Shown: piece after piece, positions 1 to 5,470 of the stretch
Position numbering within the stretch: position 1 is the stretch's first letter
Layout of the letters: the number at the start of each line of letters is the position of its first letter
Assembly (NCBI GenBank): GCA_031286185.1
Contig: JAITUS010000115.1
Coordinates: 1-5,470, forward strand
Source of the DNA: Rickettsiales bacterium
GTDB lineage: Bacteria; Pseudomonadota; Alphaproteobacteria; Rickettsiales; Anaplasmataceae
DNA: 5,470 nucleotides
Reading direction: 5' to 3'
Notes under the pieces: generated by a model
Seen by the model: only the letters and a program-made list of their open reading frames with translations
Database searches by the model: none
Told to the model about the DNA's origin: nothing
Translations under genes and position numbers: made by a program

Positions 1-44
1 ATCTCTATCTTTAAATTTTTGCAGAGTTCTAAAAGATTTACCAT
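1..44 (-). CDS. 5' end of an unidentified gene (14 codons visible)
   Basis: A reading frame opens at an ATG (complement of 42-44) and stays open to the window edge, giving MVNLLELCKNLKIE. Support for a real start: a GAGGT ribosome-binding motif lies four to five bases upstream, and an in-frame TGA lies only three codons upstream, so translation cannot begin earlier. The frame lies 55 bp downstream of the stop of the 915-codon gene and on the same strand, so the two could be co-transcribed. Fourteen residues are too few to identify a family. I infer a genuine gene start from the signal arrangement, not from homology. Confidence 0.55.
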   Translation of the reverse strand, partial: MVNLLELCKNLKIE

Positions 45-47
45 ATT

Positions 48-54
48 ACCTCAC
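48..54 (-). promoter_or_regulatory. Ribosome-binding site of the truncated downstream gene
   Basis: The minus strand reads GTGAGGT followed by AAT and then ATG. The GAGG core is a good Shine-Dalgarno match, though its 4-base spacing to the start is slightly tight. It is the main evidence that the frame at 44 to 1 is translated. Confidence 0.5.
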
Positions 55-99
55 TTTTACTATATGATTATCTTTTTATGGCATCTTGTCTATCTCATT

Positions 100-2847
100 T
101 TACCATTCCGCTGAACAGAGACCTGGGCCTCCAATGGTATAATGTTCTTGTATTGTAAATTGATCTAATTTAGTGCTTACTGTCCATTTTATTTCTTGAC
201 AGATGCTTTTATCTTTGTTAATCAATGTAAATTCAATATCCTTTAAAAACCTATCCCACATTCTGAGTAAATGATCTTTTATCTGAGGCCATATATCCCT
301 TTTAAATGTTTCACCGTCGTCGGAAAACACATCAACTATCAAGCCTCCCACTTCCTTATAACTTGACTCAAAATATTGAAGAAGTGTCTTTACTTCCTTA
401 TAAGTATTATGCGCCACATCTAACGCTTTTCCTTCTGTGCTACTGTCGTTTGTAGCTGACAACCCAACTATATTATAATTAATAACGATACAAGCACGTT
501 TATACAAATTTGTCAGATTCCACGCACTACTCTTATTATCCTTTGGCACATTATTTATTATCTTTTCCACCAAATTGCCTATCAAAGGAGATAATAAAGC
601 CTGACAAAAGTGTTTGATATTATCTTTCGTTTTAATCACAGGATATTTGATGCATTTCTCTGCTAAGCAATATTCAAGTTCTGCTTTTTCTAATAACCTC
701 TTGATTGCTACCTGTCTTATTATTTCCAACGGCTTATCTTTAGAAGTCTCTTTTATTTCTAACAGTTCACTCTTATTAAAAGCTTCTTCCATTATCTTTA
801 GCAGTTCATCTTCACTAGAAGCCTTTATTATTTCTAACAGCTTATCTTCTATGATTGCAAATTTTATTCTTTCACGAGACGTTAGTTCTTCTCTATAATA
901 ATTTTCTGTCTTTTCATTTATTAATAATTCCTCTTTTTCAGATTCTAAGTCCTCTAATGCTTTTAGAATTCCTTGGTTATTTTTCAAGCATAATTCTATT
1001 AACTTCATACCTGGAGATTCCTTTTCTTCACTATTTTTCTCAACATCAAAATCCTTATTCTGCTTTTCTATTATTTCCTTCACTCTCGCAGGTTGCGTTA
1101 AATATTTTCTAATTTCTTCCCAATAAGAAACAATCTTGTTTACTAGACGCTTTTCATCTTCTCCATTGAATAGCATGAATATGCCTGTATTATCTTCTAT
1201 GTCCTTTATACTCTTTCCTTGCTCTTGAAATAAACTTTGAGTTTTACATTTTGTTATTTCTAAATGCATTTTTTCCAGCAAGAGATTTATTTCGTGATGA
1301 GAACACACATCTACATTTAAATCACGGAATTCACCAAGTAAACTTTGCTTTATATCAATTGTTAAATCTGATTGATTTAACATAACCTTAGCTTTTCTTA
1401 TTCTCGATTTTATTAATTCTCGATAAACGTATTGATCAGTAGGTTTAAGTTTAAAAAAATCTTCCAATTTCCTTTTTAAGGCACCATCTTTTAGGCCTCC
1501 ATTCTTTCTATTCTCATACACTTCTTTTAATTTTTCACATATCTTCTTATACCTTTCTTCTCCCATGCTTTTTAACTCTTTTATTATCTCGTCAGCTTTT
1601 TTTAAAACCTCTCTTGTTTCCTCAGGGTATATATCCTTATAGGCATCAATCACTTTCTTTTCAGCTATTTTCCCTTTTTCTATAAGCTCTTTCCACTTTG
1701 CTTTAAATGAAGGAAGTGCTTTATCATTTAAGTTATTTGATATTTCTAAATCTTTTATTATCATTTCCTTCTCAGCCGGTAGTTTCTTACCTTGGCTTTT
1801 TAATTCTTGTTCTACTAATACTTCTTTCAGTCTTTTCTCTAATAAGAAATCTCCCCTTCTTTTTCCTTCTCCTTGTGCAAATTTGATTGCCTGTATAAAG
1901 GCAACTCTGTAAGCATCTTGTATTAAGTGACTTGTCAACTTAGGATCTACACTATTCACCACTTTCAGTCTGAACTCGTTCAACAGTTCCTTCAGCTTAT
2001 CGTATGTGATATCTTTTTTGTCTAGCTTCAACAGCTCTCCCATAGCTTCTGTGAATCCTTGAATCGAAGTTGCAAGCATACCCCTGATCTCATTACGTAA
2101 AGGCACAAGACCATTTTTTAGGTGAATATTAGCTGATAGTTTCAGTACGGTGTTATGCTCTGCGTTTCGTGTAACAAATAGCTTATCATTTTTATCTTCA
2201 CACAAATCTCTAAGTAACTGTTCAATTTGTGGTGGAAACTTAATTTCCATATCCCACCTAATGTCTGACTCACCAGCATCTATCTCGTGAAAAGATACCT
2301 CGATATTCTGGTGTTCATTCTTATACAACCCACTACCTATTTTAACGGTAGCAATCAAAGAATGAGATAACTTTCTATTCAAAAGATAAAAAGTAGCCAA
2401 AGCTAGTGTTGCAGGAATAATTAAGGTGACAAGTACAACTATATTAACAAGAATCGCTATTGCAGCAAGAACACTATATGCCAATCTTTTCGCTGTACTT
2501 TCACTTACTTCACCTTTTTTTATTTTATTTCCCTCCGGACTGGCTTGTATTTTACCGTCTGCTTTAGATCTGTTATATACTACTAATCCCAATGAAATAG
2601 AAGCAATATAAGGGAGCATTAAAACTGACAGAGCTAAATTCAACACCCGTTTTTCCGGGCACATTCTCTTTATCTCTTCAAATATTTCTCTTAGTATATT
2701 ATACCAGGAAGTAAAAAAGTCAGAGTCATAACCTTTATAACGAAATATACTTAGTGGAACGTTAAAACCAATAGCAATAGGTTCTTTTTTACCTGAACCA
2801 CTATTAGTTAAGCCAATAATTCCACCAAGACCTACAACAGCATTCAT
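100..2847 (-). CDS. Large hypothetical membrane-anchored, helix-rich protein (915 aa)
   Basis: I do not recognise this family and assign no function. Start: the ATG at 2847 has an AAGG motif seven bases upstream and an in-frame TAA four codons upstream, so the frame cannot extend further. The stop is TAA. N-terminal region: residues 1-67 hold a Gly-rich start. An uncharged segment at about 68-91 and a 35-residue uncharged stretch at about 122-156 look like membrane segments; the second is long enough for one long span or a tight hairpin. The Lys-rich loop between them (92-121) would be expected on the cytoplasmic side. Body: residues about 200-740 are dominated by Lys, Glu, Leu and Ile, with heptad-like stretches suggesting coiled coils (about 335-465 and 575-735), and a degenerate repeat at 667-712. 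No cleavable signal peptide, catalytic motif or ankyrin repeat is visible. A lineage-specific membrane or secreted host-interaction protein is a guess from composition and the likely endosymbiont source. Confidence 0.85.
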   Translation of the reverse strand: MNAVVGLGGIIGLTNSGSGKKEPIAIGFNVPLSIFRYKGYDSDFFTSWYNILREIFEEIKRMCPEKRVLNLALSVLMLPYIASISLGLVVYNRSKADGKIQASPEGNKIKKGEVSESTAKRLAYSVLAAIAILVNIVVLVTLIIPATLALATFYLLNRKLSHSLIATVKIGSGLYKNEHQNIEVSFHEIDAGESDIRWDMEIKFPPQIEQLLRDLCEDKNDKLFVTRNAEHNTVLKLSANIHLKNGLVPLRNEIRGMLATSIQGFTEAMGELLKLDKKDITYDKLKELLNEFRLKVVNSVDPKLTSHLIQDAYRVAFIQAIKFAQGEGKRRGDFLLEKRLKEVLVEQELKSQGKKLPAEKEMIIKDLEISNNLNDKALPSFKAKWKELIEKGKIAEKKVIDAYKDIYPEETREVLKKADEIIKELKSMGEERYKKICEKLKEVYENRKNGGLKDGALKRKLEDFFKLKPTDQYVYRELIKSRIRKAKVMLNQSDLTIDIKQSLLGEFRDLNVDVCSHHEINLLLEKMHLEITKCKTQSLFQEQGKSIKDIEDNTGIFMLFNGEDEKRLVNKIVSYWEEIRKYLTQPARVKEIIEKQNKDFDVEKNSEEKESPGMKLIELCLKNNQGILKALEDLESEKEELLINEKTENYYREELTSRERIKFAIIEDKLLEIIKASSEDELLKIMEEAFNKSELLEIKETSKDKPLEIIRQVAIKRLLEKAELEYCLAEKCIKYPVIKTKDNIKHFCQALLSPLIGNLVEKIINNVPKDNKSSAWNLTNLYKRACIVINYNIVGLSATNDSSTEGKALDVAHNTYKEVKTLLQYFESSYKEVGGLIVDVFSDDGETFKRDIWPQIKDHLLRMWDRFLKDIEFTLINKDKSICQEIKWTVSTKLDQFTIQEHYTIGGPGLCSAEW
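712..849 (-). repeat. Degenerate 11-13 residue tandem repeat inside the hypothetical protein
   Basis: Four consecutive units cover residues 667-712: EDKLLEIIKASS, EDELLKIMEEAFN, KSELLEIKETS and KDKPLEIIRQ. The shared core is a charged pair, then (E/K)-L/P-L-(E/K)-I. The DNA shows it too: variants of TTATTTCTAAC begin on the plus strand at 720, 753, 792 and 828, with spacings of 33, 39 and 36 bp, all multiples of three. This fits a short in-frame tandem duplication that has since diverged. The units are probably helical. Confidence 0.6.
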
Positions 2848-2854
2848 ACCATAA

Positions 2855-2858
2855 CCTT
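2855..2858 (-). promoter_or_regulatory. Ribosome-binding site of the 915-codon gene
   Basis: AAGG on the minus strand lies seven bases before the ATG at 2847, a normal spacing. Together with the in-frame TAA at 2857-2859 that overlaps it, this fixes the start codon. Confidence 0.5.
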
Positions 2859-2873
2859 ACCCCAATTGCCTCA

Positions 2874-2902
2874 AGTATAGCATAAATACTAACAATTTGC
2901 AA
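2874..2902 (-). promoter_or_regulatory. Probable sigma70-type promoter for the 915-codon gene
   Basis: On the minus strand, TTGCAA (2902-2897) and TATACT (2879-2874) are separated by exactly 17 bp. They match the -35 and -10 consensus at four of six and five of six positions. Transcription would begin near 2867, leaving a leader of about 20 bases that contains the AAGG site. AT-rich DNA yields chance matches, but the spacing and the location in the only gap between the genes favour a real promoter. It would let this gene be expressed independently of ileS. Confidence 0.5.
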
Positions 2903-2913
2903 CTACTAACAAT
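2887..2913. repeat. 10-bp direct repeat TACTAACAAT over the ileS stop and promoter
   Basis: TACTAACAAT occurs identically at 2887-2896 and 2904-2913, with a 17-bp period. The first copy lies between the -35 and -10 boxes of the predicted promoter. The second lies just upstream of the -35 box and covers the ileS stop codon. It could be an operator or a small local duplication; the sequence does not decide. Confidence 0.4.
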
Positions 2914-5470
2914 CTAACTTAATACCAACAATCAAATCTTGGTATTCCTTGGAATAGAAGCTGGTTCCAATTTCTACATTAATTTCTAAGGATAAGGCAA
3001 GAGTCTGTTCTTTTATATACTCACTCCACATATTCACTGCTTCTTGAATTTTCTCATCCTCTGTTTTGATTACTACTCTGATTCTATCGGATATATGAAA
3101 ATCAGCTTGCTTCCTAGTTTCTTGGATGAGCCTCATGACATCTCTCGCGAGCCCTTCTAGAATTAATTCATCATTTAGTTCAGTGTTTAGGATAACAACT
3201 CCTTTGTTGTTATCAAACGCAGAGGAATATTTACTGTTTGCTTTTAATAATAGTTCATACTCACCTTTTTCTATAATGTAGTTTTCCAATTCGTCTCCTA
3301 AGAATATTAAACCTCTTTCGACATCTTCTGCCATTCCAGCGCGTGATGTCGGCTTTTTCTTCTGGATCCCAGTGTCAGCTACTTGGATGACATCAGAATG
3401 GACTTCTGATTCTTCAATTTGCTTCCATTTTCCCTCTTTGACGTATTGAACTAGTTTCTTGATTTTGTCTGGAACCTTCTTTCCAAGTAGTGGGAAATTT
3501 AGTTTTAGCTCTAGTGATGCAATACTTTCAAGTTTGTTTACCAGCTCTAGTTTTTTTACATTTACCTCATCTTTTATCATCTCCTGGTACTCATTTGAAT
3601 CTGCAGCACACTGAATCCCAGTGCGTGACACTGGGATGACAGGAGAAAACTCTGGGATGACAGAAAGCGGTTCACCTTCAAGGAAACTACAGGAAGACTG
3701 ATGATAAATGGTCATACTGCCAAGCGGCTGTCTGATACGTATATTAAAGGTGTTTCTGATAGAGAGCGCAGAGTTGCATATATCTCTCACTAAATCCATC
3801 TTAGCAATGAGCTCACTATCAAACTTTTCTAATTGTGGAAAATCGGCCAAATGAACAGATGTTTCTTTATATTTGAGCCCTTGCCATATAGTCTCCGTTA
3901 TAAGCGGCAATAAAGGAGCTACAGCCCGAAGTATGTAATAAAAAACCGTATATAAAACATTATAAGCATCAGTCTTATCTTGATCTAAATCACTTTTCCA
4001 AAAGCGCTCACGACTGCAACGAATATACCAATTATTTAGCACTTCAAAAAAATCTATCAGGATTTTGCAAGCCTCTTGGGGACTGTAGTTGTTCATAGAA
4101 GCTTGGATACCTTCTACAGCTTCAAAACATTTGGAGATCATGTAACGATCAATAGTGCTTTGGTAATCTTTACAAACCTCAGCTTTAATTCCATCTGCAT
4201 TTGCATATATGGTAAAAAAGTGATAACTGTTCCAAATAGGTTTTATTACGTTTCTCAGAACATCTCGGATTGAGTTTCCCTCTTTATCAAGCAGCAAATT
4301 ACCACCGCAAATAATAGACCCAGAAAGCATAAGAAAACGCAGCACATCAGAACCGTATTTATCAAACACTTCCATCGGATCCGCACAATTATTCAAACGT
4401 TTGGATAATTTCTGCCCTTTTATATCGAGAACAACACCGTGGCATATGCAGTTCTTAAACGGTTCACTGTCAAATAAAGCAGTGGACAATACAAAAAGCG
4501 TATAGAACCATCCCCTAGTTTGCGCTATATACTCAGTAATAAAATCTGCAGGAAAATTGCTCTCAAACCACTCCTTATTTTCAAACGGATAGTGGACTTG
4601 TGCAAATGGCATTGAACCAGATTCAACCCAACAGTCGAGTACATCAGGCACACGACGCATAACTGATTTTCCTGTCGGGTCATCAGGATTTGGCCTTGTT
4701 AAAGTATCGATAAACGGTCTGTGCAAATCATCCACTTTAACATTAAAATCTCGCTCTAGTTCCGCTATCGAACCATACACATCCACTCTTGGATATCTTG
4801 CATCGTCTGATTTCCATACAGGGATCGGTGTACCCCAGAATCGATTACGTGAAATTGACCAATCATGTGCTCCTTCAAGCCATTTTCCAAATTGACCATT
4901 CCTGATATGATCTGGCATCCAGTTAACTCTCTTATTTAGCTCTACCATTCTGCTTTTGAATTTTGTTACAGCAACATACCAAGAAGGCATAGTGCGATAG
5001 ATTAAAGGAGTATCAGTTCTCCAGCAGTGTGGATAATTGTGAACATATTGCTCGGTTTTGAACCAAATTCCTTGCTCTTTTAACTTTCTTATTATCGTAT
5101 CATTAGTATCAAAGACATGAATTCCTGCTAAATCCGAAACCTCAGTAGTAAATTTACCTCCGTTATCAATTGGACAAATTGCTGGAATATTATGGCTTTG
5201 GCAAAGATAAAAATCTTCTTCACCAAATCCAGGAGCAGTGTGCACAACTCCAGTACCATCTTCTGCTGTGACATAATCGGCTATGAAAATGCGGAATGCA
5301 TTTTTTGTATCTTTAAAGTAATCAAATAGTGGCTTGTAAGAAAGACCTACAAGATCATCTGCTTTGAGTTTTATATTGTAGTTTTCATATGAAATATTGT
5401 TTTGTTCAAGGTGGCTGATAAACTTCTCCAGGTAGCTTTCAGCGAAGATGTAGATTTCATTAGGTTGGTC
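2906..5470 (-). CDS. ileS: Isoleucyl-tRNA synthetase, eukaryote-like type (5' end missing)
   Basis: This cytoplasmic enzyme charges tRNA-Ile with isoleucine using ATP and hydrolyses mischarged valine. The frame is open from the window edge, so the GTG at 5245 is an internal Val codon, not a start. Of 854 visible residues, 72-88 hold the editing-domain motif GTGVVHTAPGFGEEDF; His77 and Asp86 align with the conserved editing His and Asp (H333 and D342 in E. coli). Residues 203-219 (DWSISRNRFWGTPIPVW) and the KLSKR ATP-binding loop (354-358, DNA 4397-4411) mark the catalytic domain. NNWYIRCSRERFW (479-491) belongs to the anticodon-binding helices. SRNRFWGTPIP and a KxSKR loop point to the IleS2 type found in eukaryotes and some bacteria including Rickettsiales. 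About 250 N-terminal residues with the HIGH motif lie outside, assuming the usual IleS2 length of roughly 1,030-1,110. Two palindromic elements are inserted in frame in the C-terminal region (about residues 603-619 and 690-714). The stop is TAG. Confidence 0.97.
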   Translation of the reverse strand, partial: DQPNEIYIFAESYLEKFISHLEQNNISYENYNIKLKADDLVGLSYKPLFDYFKDTKNAFRIFIADYVTAEDGTGVVHTAPGFGEEDFYLCQSHNIPAICPIDNGGKFTTEVSDLAGIHVFDTNDTIIRKLKEQGIWFKTEQYVHNYPHCWRTDTPLIYRTMPSWYVAVTKFKSRMVELNKRVNWMPDHIRNGQFGKWLEGAHDWSISRNRFWGTPIPVWKSDDARYPRVDVYGSIAELERDFNVKVDDLHRPFIDTLTRPNPDDPTGKSVMRRVPDVLDCWVESGSMPFAQVHYPFENKEWFESNFPADFITEYIAQTRGWFYTLFVLSTALFDSEPFKNCICHGVVLDIKGQKLSKRLNNCADPMEVFDKYGSDVLRFLMLSGSIICGGNLLLDKEGNSIRDVLRNVIKPIWNSYHFFTIYANADGIKAEVCKDYQSTIDRYMISKCFEAVEGIQASMNNYSPQEACKILIDFFEVLNNWYIRCSRERFWKSDLDQDKTDAYNVLYTVFYYILRAVAPLLPLITETIWQGLKYKETSVHLADFPQLEKFDSELIAKMDLVRDICNSALSIRNTFNIRIRQPLGSMTIYHQSSCSFLEGEPLSVIPEFSPVIPVSRTGIQCAADSNEYQEMIKDEVNVKKLELVNKLESIASLELKLNFPLLGKKVPDKIKKLVQYVKEGKWKQIEESEVHSDVIQVADTGIQKKKPTSRAGMAEDVERGLIFLGDELENYIIEKGEYELLLKANSKYSSAFDNNKGVVILNTELNDELILEGLARDVMRLIQETRKQADFHISDRIRVVIKTEDEKIQEAVNMWSEYIKEQTLALSLEINVEIGTSFYSKEYQDLIVGIKLDC
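3331..3401 (-). repeat. In-frame palindromic element in ileS, distal copy (degenerate)
   Basis: Nested inverted repeats are visible. The outer arms are CCATTC (3331-3336) with GAATGG (3396-3401), then TGATGTC (3344-3350) with GACATCA (3389-3395). An inner stem pairs ATCCCAGT (3366-3373) with ACTTGGAT (3381-3388), with one mismatch and a 7-nt loop. The segment is read through as about 25 residues of ileS, including DVIQVADTGIQ, with no stop or frameshift. It falls in the C-terminal region between KEGKWKQIEES and DVERGLIFLG. The style matches Rickettsia and Wolbachia palindromic elements. Exact ends and subfamily cannot be set from one copy, and its imperfect arms suggest an older insertion. 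Confidence 0.7.
3611..3663 (-). repeat. In-frame palindromic element in ileS, proximal copy
   Basis: The core is a perfect 9-bp inverted repeat, ATCCCAGTG (3615-3623) and CACTGGGAT (3629-3637), around a 5-nt loop. A second copy of the arm end follows: CTGGGATGACAG at 3631-3642 recurs at 3652-3663, a 21-bp period equal to seven codons. On the coding strand this yields SVIPEFSPVIPVSRTGIQ, with VIP appearing twice. It lies between the IleRS segments GSMTIYHQSSCSF and NEYQEMIKDEVNVK, where a surface loop would be expected. The inserted segment may extend to about 3598-3675; the true ends need comparison with an uninterrupted homologue. Confidence 0.78.

Noticed and set aside
45..99. Promoter in the spacer before the last gene, using TATAGT as -10
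   Set aside because: No acceptable -35 box lies 16-18 bp upstream; TAGACA is 22 bp away. In AT-rich DNA the -10 match alone is not enough.
614..1112. Two plus-strand open frames opposite the hypothetical gene (614-898 and 855-1112)
   Set aside because: They lie antisense to an intact long gene, are rich in Ser, Leu, Phe and Ile as expected from the complement of Lys/Glu-rich coding DNA, and have no supporting start signals.
2426..2611. Plus-strand 61-codon open frame
   Set aside because: It is the antisense shadow of the N-terminal membrane region of the 915-codon gene, with no independent evidence.
2785..2814. Possible P-loop at the start of the hypothetical protein (GLTNSGSGKKE)
   Set aside because: The spacing does not fit GxxxxGK(S/T): the position four before GK's partner is Thr, and Lys rather than Ser/Thr follows GK.
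2848..2905. Terminator after ileS
   Set aside because: No GC-rich hairpin followed by a T run is present on the minus strand in the 58-bp spacer.
3331..3663. Palindromes as transcription terminators or an insertion sequence
   Set aside because: They are inside an intact coding frame, lack a T run on the coding strand, and carry no transposase or target-site duplication that I can see.
4076..4273. Plus-strand 65-codon open frame
   Set aside because: It lies wholly within conserved ileS coding sequence on the other strand.
5243..5245. GTG as the start codon of ileS
   Set aside because: The frame continues open to the window edge with IleRS-like sequence, and this GTG is the Val of the conserved GTGVVHTAPG motif.

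Overview
The window is AT-rich, and everything I can support in it lies on the minus strand. It reads, from high to low coordinates, as an isoleucyl-tRNA synthetase gene (ileS, 5' end cut by the window), a 58-bp spacer, a 915-codon gene of unknown function, a 55-bp spacer, and the first 14 codons of a further gene that runs off the low-coordinate end. The most likely source is Wolbachia or a close relative in the Rickettsiales. The grounds are the low GC, the eukaryote-like (IleS2-type) synthetase typical of that order, and palindromic repeats of the ATCCCAGTG...CACTGGGAT kind that I associate with Wolbachia genomes. This assignment comes from recognising these patterns, not from a search.

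ileS (2906-5470): 854 residues are visible. They begin inside the CP1 editing domain and run through the end of the catalytic domain (KLSKR loop), the anticodon-binding helices and the C-terminal region to a TAG stop. Two short palindromic elements sit inside the C-terminal part, at about 3611-3663 and 3331-3401. Both are translated in the same reading frame without breaking the gene, giving related peptides (PVIPVSRTGIQ and DVIQVADTGIQ). This is the clearest unusual signal in the window. It resembles the in-frame palindromic elements described in Rickettsia and Wolbachia proteins.

Spacer 2848-2905: it carries a plausible sigma70-type promoter (TTGCAA, 17 bp, TATACT), a 10-bp direct repeat that overlaps the promoter and the ileS stop, and an AAGG ribosome-binding site for the next gene. 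No terminator hairpin is visible after ileS.

Hypothetical gene (100-2847): a large, Lys/Glu-rich protein with hydrophobic segments near the N terminus and a long, probably helical and coiled-coil body, including a short degenerate tandem repeat. I do not recognise the family. A membrane-anchored or host-interacting protein is possible, but nothing in the sequence proves it.

The genes are co-directional, but nothing links them functionally: ileS is housekeeping translation machinery and its neighbour looks like a lineage-specific protein with its own promoter. I see no RNA genes, CRISPR array, transposase or prophage genes. I found no convincing new multi-gene system.
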